Source: UBA4742 sp963734965
GTDB taxonomy: Bacteria > Actinomycetota > Acidimicrobiia > Acidimicrobiales > Acidimicrobilacustridaceae
Reading direction: 5' to 3'
Assembly: GCA_963734965.1 (NCBI GenBank)
Contig: CAVTJK010000003.1
Span: 868,001 to 932,000 of the forward strand
Length of the DNA: 64,000 nucleotides
Below the pieces are notes generated by a model, which made no database searches, was not told where the DNA came from, and saw nothing but the letters and a program-made list of their open reading frames with translations. The stretch's first letter is position 1; every line of letters begins with the position of its first letter. Below are positions 1 through 9,129 of this stretch, in pieces. A program made the position numbers and the translations under genes.

Positions 1-1052
1 AGGCGTGGATCGGGTCCGAAGAAGTGCTCGCGGATGTAGGACCCGGACTCGACGGCGTAGCGCTGGAACTCGCCGTCGACGGTCGTGTTCATCTTGTGCA
101 GCAGCACACCGTCGACGTCGCGGGCCAGCAGCTGGTCCCACCCCGAACCCCAGATCACCTTGATCACGTTCCATCCCGCGCCGCGGAAGATGGCTTCGAG
201 CTCCTGGATGATCTTGCCGTTGCCCCGGACGGGCCCGTCGAGGCGCTGGAGGTTGCAGTTGACGACCCAGGTCAGGTTGTCGAGTCGCTCGCGAGCGGCG
301 AGCGAGATCGATCCGAGCGTCTCGGGCTCGTCGGTCTCGCCGTCGCCGAGGAAGCACCACACCCTGGTGCCCGACGTGTCGTCGAGGCGCCGGTTGTGCA
401 GGTACCGGTTGAAGCGGGCGTGGTAGATCGAGTTGATCGGCCCGAGCCCCATCGACACCGTCGGGTACTCCCAGAAGTCGGGCATCAACCAGGGGTGGGG
501 ATAGCTCGACAGCCCCTCGACGCCGCTCGGGGACAGCTCGCGGCGGAACAGGTCGAGGCGGTCTTCGTCGAACCGGCGCTCGATGAACGCCCTGGCGTAC
601 ATGCCGGGCGCGGCGTGGCCCTGGAAGTACACGGCGTCGCCGGGCTGGCCGTCGCGCTTGCCGCGGAAGAAGTGGTTGAACCCGACCTCGTAGAGGGCGG
701 CCGACGAGGCGAACGTCGACAGGTGGCCGCCGATCCCGTCGGCGTGGTGGTTGGCGTTGACCACCATGACCGCCGCGTTCCAGCGGATGTAGGCGCGCAG
801 GCGGCGTTCGAGGTCGACGTCGCCGGGGAACCAGGCCTGCTCGTTGCTCGGGATGGTGTTGATGTAGGGCGTCGACACCTCGGCCGGCGTCCCGACCTGG
901 CGCTCGCGGGCCCGCTCGGTGAGCTTGGACATGAGGAAGCGGGCGCGGGTACCGCCCTTGGCGTCGATCACCGCGTCGAGCGAGTCGACCCACTCGGCGG
1001 TCTCGTCGGGATCGGTGTCAGGCAGCTGATGGGCGTACCCGTCGATGGTCAC
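1..1052 (-). CDS. aceE: Pyruvate dehydrogenase E1 component, homodimeric type (N-terminal part)
   Basis: Thiamine-diphosphate enzyme that decarboxylates pyruvate and acetylates the lipoyl arm of E2 in the pyruvate dehydrogenase complex. About 350 codons are present and the 3' end runs off the left edge; family members are near 900 residues. The ThDP/Mg site is visible as GDGETDEPE at residue 236 followed by LDNLTWVVNCN, and then the family signature LQRLDGPVRGNGKIIQELE. The start is GTG at 1052 (reading MTIDGYAHQLPD); the ATG eight bases upstream runs into a stop after three codons. It diverges from the RNase H gene with a gap of about 50 bp. The E3, E2 and lipoylation genes lie at 14-18.5 kb. 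Confidence 0.93.
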   Translation of the reverse strand, partial: MTIDGYAHQLPDTDPDETAEWVDSLDAVIDAKGGTRARFLMSKLTERARERQVGTPAEVSTPYINTIPSNEQAWFPGDVDLERRLRAYIRWNAAVMVVNANHHADGIGGHLSTFASSAALYEVGFNHFFRGKRDGQPGDAVYFQGHAAPGMYARAFIERRFDEDRLDLFRRELSPSGVEGLSSYPHPWLMPDFWEYPTVSMGLGPINSIYHARFNRYLHNRRLDDTSGTRVWCFLGDGETDEPETLGSISLAARERLDNLTWVVNCNLQRLDGPVRGNGKIIQELEAIFRGAGWNVIKVIWGSGWDQLLARDVDGVLLHKMNTTVDGEFQRYAVESGSYIREHFFGPDPR

Positions 1053-1090
1053 CGGGCCATGATGCCGGATCCCGTCGGGTTACCGGCGGG

Positions 1091-1096
1091 TAGCTT
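1091..1096 (+). promoter_or_regulatory. -10-like hexamer TAGCTT, leaderless spacing
   Basis: Seven bases separate it from GTG 1104. This favours that GTG over the in-frame GTG at 1098. Confidence 0.5.
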
Positions 1097-1103
1097 CGTG
1101 GGC

Positions 1104-2117
1104 GTGACGACCATCGCCTACACCGACGGGGCCTGCAGCGGGAATCCGGGCCCCGGCGGCTGGGCGTGGGCGGTGACCGACGACGGTCCCTTCGCCAGCG
1201 GCTTCGCGCCCCAGACGACGAACCAGCGCATGGAGATCAGCGCCGCCTACGAGGCCACCAAGGCGATCGATGGTCGGCTCGAGATCGTCAGCGACTCGAC
1301 CTATGTCGTGAACTGCTTCCGCGACCGGTGGTGGGAGGGCTGGCTGAAACGGGGTTGGCTCAACTCGCAGCGCAAGCCGGTCGCCAACCGCGATCTCTGG
1401 GAGCCGTTCATCGAGCTGGTGCAGTCGCGGGGCGAGATCACCTTCCGTTGGGTCAAGGGCCATGCCGGCGACCCCATGAACGATCTGGTCGATCGGCTGG
1501 CCGTCGAGGCCGCGGTCAACCAGCACGGCCGCACCGGCATCGGCGTCCCCGACGATCTCGGTCCCGCCGACACCATCCGCGGGGCGGCGACAGCGCCCGA
1601 GCCCGGCATCGACGGCCACGCGGTCGCCGTGTTCGGGCACCGCCCGACCGAGCTCGGCGGCTATGACGACAACCCGACGGCGACGGCCGTGCGCGCCCGG
1701 CTGTCCGCCATCCTCGAGGCCAAGGCCCAGATCGAGGCCGAGCTGGTGGTGGTCAGCGGCCTGCGACTGGGAGCCGAGACGTTGGGCGCCGAGGCGGCGC
1801 TGGCCGTCGGCCTGCCGTTGGCGGTGGTGTTGCCCTACCCCGATCCGCAGTCGGTGTGGCCCGATGTCAGCCAGGTCCACTTCCGGGATCTGCTCGGTCG
1901 CGCCGAGCAGGTCGTGCAACTGCAGAAGAAGGTGCCCGAGTCCAAGCAGCAGGCCGGGGCGGCGCTGGCCCGGCGCGACGCCTGGATCGCTCGCCACGCC
2001 GACGAAGCCGTGCTGGTGTGGGACGGCCAGGACGACGCCCTCGGCCGCCTGCACCGCTCGCTCGAGGATCACCTCGGCGACGACGTGTGGGTGCTCGACC
2101 CGACCGAGCTGGTCTGA
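1104..2117 (+). CDS. Ribonuclease HI fused to a SLOG (YpsA/DUF1273-like) domain
   Basis: 337 residues in two domains. Residues 1-140 are RNase HI, which cuts the RNA strand of RNA-DNA hybrids: YTDGACSGNPGPGG at the start, with catalytic candidates D8, E44, D64, H120 (WVKGHAGDP) and D130. Residues about 170-337 match the SLOG nucleotide-binding Rossmann fold of YpsA/DUF1273: VFGHRPTELGGY, then VVVSGLRLGAETLGAEAA, and VLVWDGQDDALG near the end. The open frame extends upstream to base 24, but that part is antisense to aceE. GTG 1104 is chosen because a TAGCTT box lies 7 nt upstream and residue 8 then falls at the catalytic Asp. The SLOG ligand is unknown. Confidence 0.85.
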   Translation: MTTIAYTDGACSGNPGPGGWAWAVTDDGPFASGFAPQTTNQRMEISAAYEATKAIDGRLEIVSDSTYVVNCFRDRWWEGWLKRGWLNSQRKPVANRDLWEPFIELVQSRGEITFRWVKGHAGDPMNDLVDRLAVEAAVNQHGRTGIGVPDDLGPADTIRGAATAPEPGIDGHAVAVFGHRPTELGGYDDNPTATAVRARLSAILEAKAQIEAELVVVSGLRLGAETLGAEAALAVGLPLAVVLPYPDPQSVWPDVSQVHFRDLLGRAEQVVQLQKKVPESKQQAGAALARRDAWIARHADEAVLVWDGQDDALGRLHRSLEDHLGDDVWVLDPTELV

Positions 2118-2123
2118 GCGCGG

Positions 2124-2498
2124 CTACTCCGTCCAGGGGGGCGTGAAGGGCTCGCCGCCCGCCATCGTCGCCTGCCCACCGACGGGCAGCACGGCCACCG
2201 CTTCGAACGGCTCGGTGCCGCTGTTGCTCAGCGAGAAGGGCCGCCCGGCGGCGACGATCAATGCGTCACCGGCCGAGAAGCAGACGTCCACGCCGTCGAG
2301 CGACGCCGTGGCCTGCCCGGCGATGGCCACGAGGATCTCCTCGCGATCGAGCTGATGGGGCGCACCCGGCGTGCCGGGGGCGACGCGGACGCGCCAGGCC
2401 GAGTTCTCGCGTGAGCCGCGACTGGGGGAGGCCAGGCCGGTGAACTGGACGCCGGGGAGCTCGAAGCTCGGCGCCGAGGCGGCGGGGATGTAGGTCAT
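2124..2498 (-). CDS. Small cupin-domain protein
   Basis: 124 residues forming a single cupin barrel. A histidine and acidic cluster (APHQLDREEILV) is followed by GQATASLDGVDVCFSAGDAL and a second strand pair ending in FEAVAVLPVGG. Cupins of this size bind a metal or small molecule and act as isomerases, dioxygenases or sensors; the substrate cannot be told here. ATG 2498 has a good ribosome site (AGGAG, 5 nt upstream). It diverges from the MarR-family gene, with a short AT-rich region between them, so the regulator may control it. Confidence 0.7.
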   Translation of the reverse strand: MTYIPAASAPSFELPGVQFTGLASPSRGSRENSAWRVRVAPGTPGAPHQLDREEILVAIAGQATASLDGVDVCFSAGDALIVAAGRPFSLSNSGTEPFEAVAVLPVGGQATMAGGEPFTPPWTE

Positions 2499-2575
2499 CT
2501 CGACTCCTGGTGCAGATAGTCAACTGAAGTTCTGTAACTATAACTGATGAACCAGAGTTGTCTAGAGTTGGATCC
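2499..2575. promoter_or_regulatory. Divergent cupin/marR promoter-operator region
   Basis: A short AT-rich island in GC-rich surroundings. It holds the inverted repeat AACT-GA-AGTT (2522-2531) and further AACT and AGTT half-sites at about 2536, 2542, 2555 and 2565, arranged as overlapping dyads. MarR proteins commonly bind dyads in their own divergent promoters, so this is a likely autoregulatory operator; which dyad is bound is inferred. Confidence 0.5.
2563..2568 (+). promoter_or_regulatory. -10-like hexamer TAGAGT, leaderless spacing
   Basis: Seven bases upstream of ATG 2576. It supports that start over the in-frame TTG at 2558. Confidence 0.5.
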
Positions 2576-3043
2576 ATGGACGGCACCTCCGACGACCTCG
2601 ATCTCGGAATCCTCATGGGCCTGGCCTACGCCGAGTTCGTCGATCGGCTCAACGAGGCCATGGGCCGGGCCGGCTTCGACGACCTCGGACCGTCACACGG
2701 CTACGTGTTCCGGGCCCTGGGCCGGGAGCCGATGACGCTCACCGAGCTGGCGACGGGGCTGGCCATGACGACCCAGGGTGCGGCCAAGATCATCGACGAG
2801 ATGGAGGCAGGGGGCTACGTCCGTCGCCGTCCCGATCCCCGTGACGGGCGGGCCAAGCAGCTCGAGCTCGATCAGCGGGGCCGCGCCGCGCTGGCCACGG
2901 CGCGGCGGATCCACCAGCGGTTGGAGAACGATCTGGCCGAATCGGCCGGGACCCGCCGGGTCGCCACGATGCGCGCCGTGCTGAGCGAGTTCGTGGGCAC
3001 GGGCGACCTGGCTCCCAACCGCCGCCTGCTGCGCCCGCTCTGA
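2576..3043 (+). CDS. MarR-family transcriptional regulator
   Basis: 155 residues with the MarR winged helix: MTLTELATGLAMTTQ is the helix-turn-helix, and the wing carries the family signature RRRPDPRDGRAKQLEL, with helices on both sides for dimerisation. It sits between a divergent cupin gene and downstream hydantoinase genes, 18 nt before hyuA. Family knowledge suggests a ligand-released repressor of that cluster; the ligand is not evident. ATG 2576 is preferred for its 7-nt spacing from TAGAGT. Confidence 0.88.
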   Translation: MDGTSDDLDLGILMGLAYAEFVDRLNEAMGRAGFDDLGPSHGYVFRALGREPMTLTELATGLAMTTQGAAKIIDEMEAGGYVRRRPDPRDGRAKQLELDQRGRAALATARRIHQRLENDLAESAGTRRVATMRAVLSEFVGTGDLAPNRRLLRPL

Positions 3044-3047
3044 CCAG

Positions 3048-3053
3048 TACGTT
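3048..3053 (+). promoter_or_regulatory. -10-like hexamer TACGTT, leaderless spacing
   Basis: Eight bases upstream of ATG 3062 (hyuA). It suggests hyuA has its own start point just after marR. Confidence 0.45.
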
Positions 3054-3061
3054 CTTCGGGG

Positions 3062-4844
3062 ATGCGGATCGGCAGCGACACCGGCGGCACGTTCACGGAC
3101 CTGGTGGCCGAGGACGGGTCGATCACCAAGGTCCCGTCGACGCCCGACGACCCGGGCCGGGCCATCGGCGTCGGGCTCGAGCGGTTGGTGACCGGCCGCC
3201 GGCCCGAGGTGCTGGCCCACGGCACGACGGTCGGCACGAACGCCCTGCTCGAACGCCGCGGGGCAACCGTCGCGCTGGTCACCAACGAGGGCTTCGCCGA
3301 CGTCATCGAGATCGGTCGCCAGGATCGCCCGTCGCTGTACGACCAGACGGCCGATCGGCCCGAGCCGCTGGTGGCCCGTGAGCACCGCCTCGAGGTGCGC
3401 GGGCGGCTCGATGCCGACGGCCACGAGCTCGAGCCGCTCGACCTGGCCACGCTGGCACCGATCGCCGAGGAGGTCGAGGCGGTGGCGGTGCGCCCTGCTG
3501 CACGCCGACCTCGACGCCAGCCACGAGCAGGCGGTGGCCGCGGCGCTGCGTCGCCCGGGGGCTCGACGTCACCGCGTCGCACGAGGTGTCGCCCCGAGTT
3601 CCGCGAGTACGAGCGCACCGTCACGACGGTGGTCAACGCCTACCTGCGACCCGTCTGCCGGCCTTACCTGCGGGCGCGCTGTCCGACCGCGCCGACGAGG
3701 TCGTCGTCATGACGTCGGCCGGCGGTCTGATCCCCGCCACCGAGGGCGCCGAGCGACCGGTCGACCTGCTGCTGTCGGGCCGGCCGGGGGCGTGGCCGCG
3801 GCCGCGGCGGCCGGCGGTGGCCAACGGCTGGCCCGACGCCATCACCTTCGACATGGGCGGCACGAGCACCGACGTCTGCCTCGTGCTCGACGGGCGGCCC
3901 GAGCCGGCGGCCGAGCACGTCGTCGCCGGCTTCGCCGTGCGGTTGCCGTCGCTCGACGTGCACACCATCGGCGCCGGCGGCGGGTCGATCGGCCTGGATC
4001 GACGCCGGCGGCGCGCTGGTGGTCGGGCCCGGAGCGCCGGCGCCGTGCCCGGCCCGGCCTGCTACGGCCGGGGTGGTCACGAGCCGACGGTCACCGACGC
4101 CGACCTGGTCGTCGGCCGCATCCCGGCGGAGGCGGCCTTCGGGGGTCTGGGCCGGCTCGACCTCGACGCCGCCCGGGGCGCCCTCGATCGGGCCGGCGTG
4201 CGGGCCGAGGGGTCGTCGCGGTGGTCGACGCCGCGATGGAGCAGGCGCTGCGAGCGGTCTCGGTCGAGCGGGGCGTCGATCCCGGCGGCTGGCGCTGGTC
4301 GCCTTCGGCGGCGCCGGCCCGCTGCACGCCTGCGCCCTGGCCGAGCCGCTGGGCATGCCGACGGTGATCGTGCCGGCGCGAGCCGGCGTGCTGTCCGCCG
4401 TCGGCCTCCTGGCCGCGCCCCGCCAGGTCGATCTCGTGGTGTCGTGCCCCCGTCCGCTCGACCACACTGACGCCGCCCGGCGCGCCCGGCGAGCTCGCCG
4501 CCCGGGCTTCTGAACGCCTCGGCGACGGCGAGGACGTGGTGGTGCAGGTCAGCTTCGACTGCCGCTACGCGGGCCAGAGCCACGAGCTCCGAGTGGGCGA
4601 GATCGACGACTTCCACGCCGAGCACGAGCGTCGCAACGGCTACCGGCGGCCGGACGCCCCGATCGAGGTCGTGGCCGTGCGGGCCTCGGCTCGCCTGGCG
4701 ACGCCGATCGCCGAGGCGGCGTGGCCCCGCACCGAGCGCGCCGGGGCCATCGGCCCGGCGGTGCTGTCCGAGCCCGACTGCACGATCTGGGTCCCGCCCG
4801 GATGGCAGGCCGAGCCGGGCGCAGGCCGGCGCCGTCGATCCTGA
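3062..4844 (+). pseudogene. hyuA: Hydantoinase/oxoprolinase subunit A (HyuA), frame-interrupted
   Basis: ATPase subunit of the N-methylhydantoinase / 5-oxoprolinase family, which couples ATP hydrolysis to opening of cyclic amides. The N-terminal phosphate loop is intact (GSDTGGTFTDLV), as are AHGTTVGTNALLERRG, the second nucleotide motif TFDMGGTSTDV, the HTIGAGGGSI segment and ALVAFGGAGPLHA. The protein can be followed from ATG 3062 to TGA 4842-4844 only by switching frame repeatedly, at about 3487, 3549, 3594, 3674, 3783, 3815, 3994, 4037, 4210 and 4294, and once more near 4500. Shifts of both signs occur and every motif survives, so sequence error is more likely than decay. Length, about 590 codons, is slightly short for the family. 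It is followed 13 nt later by hyuB. Confidence 0.85.
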
Positions 4845-4857
4845 CGAGGAGCCCGCG

Positions 4858-6417
4858 GTGAGCATCGATGCCGCGGGGCTGTCGATCCTGCGGTCGCGCC
4901 TGGCGGGGATCGCCGACGAGATGAGCGCCGTGCTGCGGCGGGCCGCCTTCAGCCCGAACATCAAGGAGCGGGCCGACTGCTCGGCCGGCGCTGTTCACGC
5001 CGACGGCGAGCTGCTGGCCCAGGCCGAGCACATCCCGGTGCACCTCGGGTCGATGCCGGCGTCGGTGGCCGCCGCCATCGAGCGGTTCGGATCCGACGCT
5101 CGCGCCCGGGCGAGCAGGTCGATCCTGAACGACCCCTTCGCCGGCGGGACCCACCTGAACGACATCACCGTCGTGGCTCCGTGCTTCGTGGACGACCGCC
5201 TGGTCGGCTGGGTCGCCAACCGGGCCCACCACGCCGACGTCGGCGGCGCGGCCCCGGGCTCGTTGCCGGCCGACGCCACCGAGATCCACGCAGGAGGGTC
5301 TGCGCATCCCGCCGGTGCGTCTGACCGCCGAGGTCCGGGCCCTGGTGCTGGCCAACTCGCGGACGCCTGACGAGCGCGCCGGCGACCTCGACGCCCAGGT
5401 GGGCGCCAACGTCGCTGGGCGCCGAGCGCCTGGCGGCGTTGGCCGGCGCCCCGTTCGCCGAGGTGCTCGACTACGGCGAGCGGCGGATGCGCGCCGTGCT
5501 GGCCGACCTGCCCGACGGCGCGTGGTCGTTCACCGACGTGATCGACTGCTTCGGGCCCGCGCCCGACCAGCAGATCGCCTCGACCATCACCGTGACCGTG
5601 ACGATCGCCGGCGAGGCCATCACCTTCGACTTCACCGGCAGCGACCCCCAACGACGCCGGCAACGTGAACGCGGTCGAGGCCGTGACCGTCAGCTCGCGT
5701 GGCCTTCGCCGTGCGCGGCCGCCATCGATCCCACCCTGCCGGCCAACGGAGGGGCCCTGCGGCCGGTGACGGTGATCGCGCCGGCGGGCACGGTGGTCAA
5801 CGCGCTGGCTCCGGCGGCGGTCGGTGCCGGCAACGTCGAGGTCAGCCAGCGGGTGGCCGACGTGTGCTTCGGCGCGCTGGCCCAGGTCCGCCCCGGCCTC
5901 ATCGGCGCCGCCTCGCAGGGCACGATGAACAACGTCCTCATCGGCAACGACCGCTGGGTGTACTACGAGACGATCGCCGGGGGGCAGGGCGGCCGGCCGT
6001 TCCGCCGCGGGATGAGCGGGGTGCACACCCACATGACCAACACCCGCAACACGCCGGTCGAGGCGCTCGAGCGAGCCTTCCCGCTGCGCGTGCGGCGGCT
6101 CCGGCTGCGCCGCGGCAGCGGGGGCGCGGGGCGCCATCCCGGAGGCGACGGCATCGAGCGCGACCTCGAGGTGCTCGAGGCGGCGACGCTCTCGCTGATC
6201 ACCGAGCGCCGGCGCTCGGCGCCGTGGGGCCTCGAGGGCGGCGGGCCCGGCGCGGTCGGCGAGAACTGGTTGCTGCCCGGCGGCGACGAGGCCGATGCCG
6301 CGCCGGCTCACCGACAAGATCACCCTCGATCTCGAAGCGGGCGACGTCGTGCGGATCCTGACGCCCGGCGGCGGCGGGTGGGGCGCGATTTCGACGCCCG
6401 AGGGCCCTGCTGCCTAG
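4858..6417 (+). pseudogene. hyuB: Hydantoinase/oxoprolinase subunit B (HyuB), frame-interrupted
   Basis: Partner of HyuA. It starts at GTG 4858 behind GAGGA, reads LRSRLAGIADEMSAVLRRAA and carries the subunit B hallmarks: NDPFAGGTHLNDITVV, later SQGTMNNVLIGN, and YYETIAGGQGGRP with the GMSGVHTHMTNTRNTPVE block. The C-terminus is LTPGGGGWG, with stop TAG 6415-6417. The frame has to change near 5290, 5413, 5650, 5690 and 6303. Length, about 520 codons, matches the family. The last three bases of the gene are also the first three of the box for the next gene. Confidence 0.85.
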
Positions 6418-6420
6418 GCT
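6415..6420 (+). promoter_or_regulatory. -10-like hexamer TAGGCT, leaderless spacing
   Basis: Eight bases upstream of ATG 6429. A weak -35-like TTCGAC lies 18 nt further upstream. It overlaps the hyuB stop codon. Confidence 0.45.
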
Positions 6421-6428
6421 CGCCCGCC

Positions 6429-7210
6429 ATGGACCTCAACAACATCTCTGCCATCGTCACCGGCGGGGCCTCGGGCATCGGCGAGGCCGTCGCCCGCCAG
6501 CTCGCCGGCCGCGGGGCCAAGGTGGTCATCGCCGACCTGCAGGACGAAAAGGGCAACGCGCTGGCCAGCGAGATCGGCGGGGCCTTCGCCCACGTCGACG
6601 TCACCAACACCGACGACGTCATCGCCGCCGTCGAGCTGGCCAAGGAGATGGGACCGCTGCGGGCGCTGGTCAACTCGGCCGGCGATCGGCTGGGCCACCC
6701 GCACGATCGGCAAGGACGGCGAGCTACGACGTCGGCGCACGACCTCGAGGTCTCTACACCAAGGTCATCGAGATCAACCTGATCGGGACCTTCAACTGCA
6801 TCCGCCTGGCGGCCACAGCCATGAGCACGACCGAGCCCCTCGACTCGGGCGAGCGCGGCGCCATCGTCAACATGGCGTCGGTCGCCGCCTTCGACGGCCA
6901 GATCGGCCAGGCCGCCTACTCGTCGTCCAAGGGCGGTGTCGTCGGCATGACCCTGCCGATCGCCCGTGACCTCTCGGCGGTCGGCGTGCGCGTGAACACG
7001 GTCGCACCGGGCCTGATCGACACGCCGATCTACGGGACGGGCGAGGGCTCCGAGCAGTTCAAGGCCAACCTCGAGAAGGGCGTGCTGTTCCCCAAGCGCC
7101 TGGGTTCGCCCGAGGAGCTGGCCAGCATGGTCATCGAGCTGCTCAGCAACAGCTACATGAACGCCCAGACCATCCGGGTCGACGGCGGCATCCGGATGCC
7201 CCCGAAGTGA
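6429..7210 (+). CDS. SDR oxidoreductase (3-hydroxyacyl-CoA dehydrogenase type 2-like), frame-interrupted
   Basis: NAD-dependent short-chain dehydrogenase. The cofactor loop TGGASGIGEAVA is at the N-terminus, VDVTNTDDV follows, then the active-site YSSSKGGV (YxxxK), and the C-terminal half reads VNTVAPGLIDTPIYGTG and PKRLGSPEELA. The overall pattern resembles the HSD17B10-like group, so a 3-hydroxyacyl-CoA or hydroxysteroid substrate is possible but not shown. Three indels between about 6684 and 6755 break the frame around GWATRTIGKDG; each is repaired by removing one or two bases. The protein would be about 260 residues, normal for the family. It is likely part of the same catabolic module as hyuAB. 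Confidence 0.85.
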
Positions 7211-7220
7211 CGGCGCGCCG

Positions 7221-8120
7221 CTAGCGATCGAGGTAGAGCTCCAGGGCGCCGGGCAGGTCGGGCCGGGTGAACTGGTAGCCGGCGGCGGTGAGCGCCGCCG
7301 GGATGACCCGGGCGCTCGTGTAGAGCAGCGCCGACGCCAGCTCGGGCCCGACCAGCAGACCCGGCCCGAACTTCGGGACCGGTAGCAGGCTGGGTCGGTG
7401 CAGGGCGTGGCCCAGCGCCTTGGCGAAGGCGCCGTTGGTGACGGGGTTGGGACTGGTCAGGTTCACGGCACCCGCCACCGGATGGGTGAGGAGCCAGACG
7501 ATGGCATCGACCTCGTCGTCGAGGGTGATCCAGCTCCACCACTGGCGGCCCCGGCCGAACCGGCCGCCCAGTCCCGCCTTGAACAGCGGCAGCAGCCTGG
7601 GCAGCGCCCCGCCCCCGTCGGACAAGACGATGCCCGAGCGGATGGTGGCGACCCTGATGCCCGCCTCGGCGGCCGGGTCCGCCGCCTGCTCCCACGCCAC
7701 GCACAGCCCGGCCAGGAAGTCGTCCCCGGGCCCGCTCGCCTCGGTGAGCTCCTCGTCACCGCGGTCGCCGTAGTACCCGATGGCCGATCCGCTGACGAGC
7801 ACCTGCGGTCGCGGATCGAGCCCGGCGAGGGCCGTGGCCAGCAGCGCGGTGCCTCGGGTGCGGCTCTCGAGCAGCTCGCGCTTGCGACCGTCGGTCCAGC
7901 GCTTGTCGCCGATGCCCGGTCCGGCCAGGTTCACGGCGGCGTCGATCCCCGCCAGGCCACCGGCGTCGATCGTGCCCGCCGCCGGGTTCCAGCGGATCGC
8001 CGCCTCCCCTTCGTCGACGGGCCGGCGCAGGACGGCAAGGACCTCGTGGCCGTCAGCGACGAGGCGCCGGCGCAGCGCCGTGCCGATGAGTCCGCTGGAT
8101 CCCGTTATGGCGATCTTCAT
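7221..8120 (-). CDS. TIGR01777-family NAD-dependent epimerase-like protein
   Basis: About 299 residues. It has an extended-SDR Rossmann start (KIAITGSSGLIGTAL), IRWNPAAGTID, the family signature VNLAGPGIGDKRWT, then VSGSAIGYYGDRGDE and TIRSGIVLSDGGGALPRL. The C-terminus ends in GALELYLDR, typical of TIGR01777 proteins, which are widespread, probably NAD(P)-binding and functionally undefined. The start could be ATG 8120 or GTG 8126; ATG places the glycine-rich loop at the usual residue. The 3' end converges on the SDR gene with about 10 bp between them. Confidence 0.85.
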   Translation of the reverse strand: MKIAITGSSGLIGTALRRRLVADGHEVLAVLRRPVDEGEAAIRWNPAAGTIDAGGLAGIDAAVNLAGPGIGDKRWTDGRKRELLESRTRGTALLATALAGLDPRPQVLVSGSAIGYYGDRGDEELTEASGPGDDFLAGLCVAWEQAADPAAEAGIRVATIRSGIVLSDGGGALPRLLPLFKAGLGGRFGRGRQWWSWITLDDEVDAIVWLLTHPVAGAVNLTSPNPVTNGAFAKALGHALHRPSLLPVPKFGPGLLVGPELASALLYTSARVIPAALTAAGYQFTRPDLPGALELYLDR

Positions 8121-8134
8121 GGCCACAGCTCTAC

Positions 8135-8140
8135 TACGGT
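8135..8140 (+). promoter_or_regulatory. -10-like hexamer TACGGT, leaderless spacing
   Basis: Six bases upstream of ATG 8147. Confidence 0.45.
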
Positions 8141-8146
8141 CGAGAC

Positions 8147-8428
8147 ATGGCCGATGATCGCAAGTGGATCGGTGAGGGTGACTCGGGAGGCGAGCTCGAA
8201 CGCGGCCACCGAGGCCACCGCTGGACGGCCAAGCAGATCACCAGCCTGGTCATCGTGGTGATCCTGGTCGTGTTCGTCCTGCAGAACGCCCACAAGGCGG
8301 ACGTGACGCTGTTCGTGACCACGGTGACGTTCCCGATGTGGTTCATCCTGGGCGGGACGATCGTCGTCGCCTTCGCCGCTGGATGGCTGTTCGCCGGTCG
8401 CCGGCGCGACCACGATCGGCGCGACTGA
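8147..8428 (+). CDS. LapA-domain (DUF1049-like) small membrane protein
   Basis: 93 residues. A charged N-terminus is followed by two hydrophobic segments (about residues 32-45 and 63-82). The junction VLQNAHKADVTLFVTTVTFPMW is the LapA/DUF1049 pattern, in which the first helix ends in QN and a short strand precedes the second helix. The C-terminus is an arginine-rich cytoplasmic tail (AGRRRDHDRRD). It is probably an inner-membrane scaffold protein with no known reaction. It diverges from the epimerase gene with only 26 bp between starts. Confidence 0.75.
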   Translation: MADDRKWIGEGDSGGELERGHRGHRWTAKQITSLVIVVILVVFVLQNAHKADVTLFVTTVTFPMWFILGGTIVVAFAAGWLFAGRRRDHDRRD

Positions 8429-8491
8429 ACTCCTCATCTGCCGCCCGATACCGTCGATGGTGACTCCAAGCGACGAGGCGACAGGAGCGCA

Positions 8492-9126
8492 GTGGCCGTC
8501 GATGCGGGATGGCGGCGAGCCGCCTCGATCCTGGTGATCAGCGCACTGGCCCTCAGCGGCTGCGCGTCGGCGGCCGCCCGCGCCCAGCCGGCGGCGGTTC
8601 CGGCGTCGCCGCCCATCACCGTCGTGGGCGACAGCCTCTCGGTCCTGGGCCGAGATCAGGTCTGGGCCACCCTCGATGCCGACGGATGGACGGCTGACAT
8701 CTCGGCGTGGCCCGGGCGCAGCACCCGCACCCAGATGGGGGCGTTGCGCATGGCCGCCGGCGCGACGAACGGGCCACCATCATCGAGCTCGGCACAAACG
8801 ACGCCCTGGCCATCGCCCACGAGGGCTTCACCCTCGCCGAGGAGCGCTCGGACATCAGGACGGCCCTCGACCTGTTCGGCCACCGCTGCGTGGTGTGGAT
8901 CGACGCCGACCACGATCCCGAGCGTCAAGGAGTCGATGCCGGAGCCAAGGTCGACGCCATCATCGCCGCCGAGGCCGCCCACCGCCCGAACGTGCACGTC
9001 GCCGACTTCGCTCGCGTGCTGGCCCGGCACCCCGAGTACCTCGTCGAGGACCACGTCCATCTGACGCCGGCCGGCTACCAGTCCATGGCCAGCCTCATGG
9101 CGACGACGGTGGCGGCCTGTCGCTGA
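8492..9126 (+). CDS. SGNH/GDSL-family hydrolase lipoprotein, one frameshift
   Basis: Secreted lipoprotein of about 210 residues. The signal ends in a lipobox (ALALSGCAS). GDSLSVLG is SGNH block I with the nucleophile Ser, IIELGTNDALA is block III, and EDHVHLTPAGY supplies the catalytic Asp and His of block V. Family members are esterases, lipases or O-acetyl-glycan deacetylases. The frame changes near 8762, in GCCGGCGCGACG, and restoring it joins MRMAA to RDERATIIELG. GTG 8492 has the ribosome site ACAGGAG. With a polysaccharide region nearby, acyl removal from a surface glycan is a reasonable but unproven role. Confidence 0.78.
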
Positions 9127-9129
9127 GGA

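Noticed and set aside
24..1103. Open frame continuing 360 codons upstream of RNase H
   Set aside because: It is antisense to aceE, whose reading matches the E1 family perfectly, and its sequence has no protein-like character.
1080..2072. 330-codon ORF on the minus strand opposite RNase H-SLOG
   Set aside because: A shadow frame of a high-GC gene; no motif, and the plus strand encodes recognised domains.
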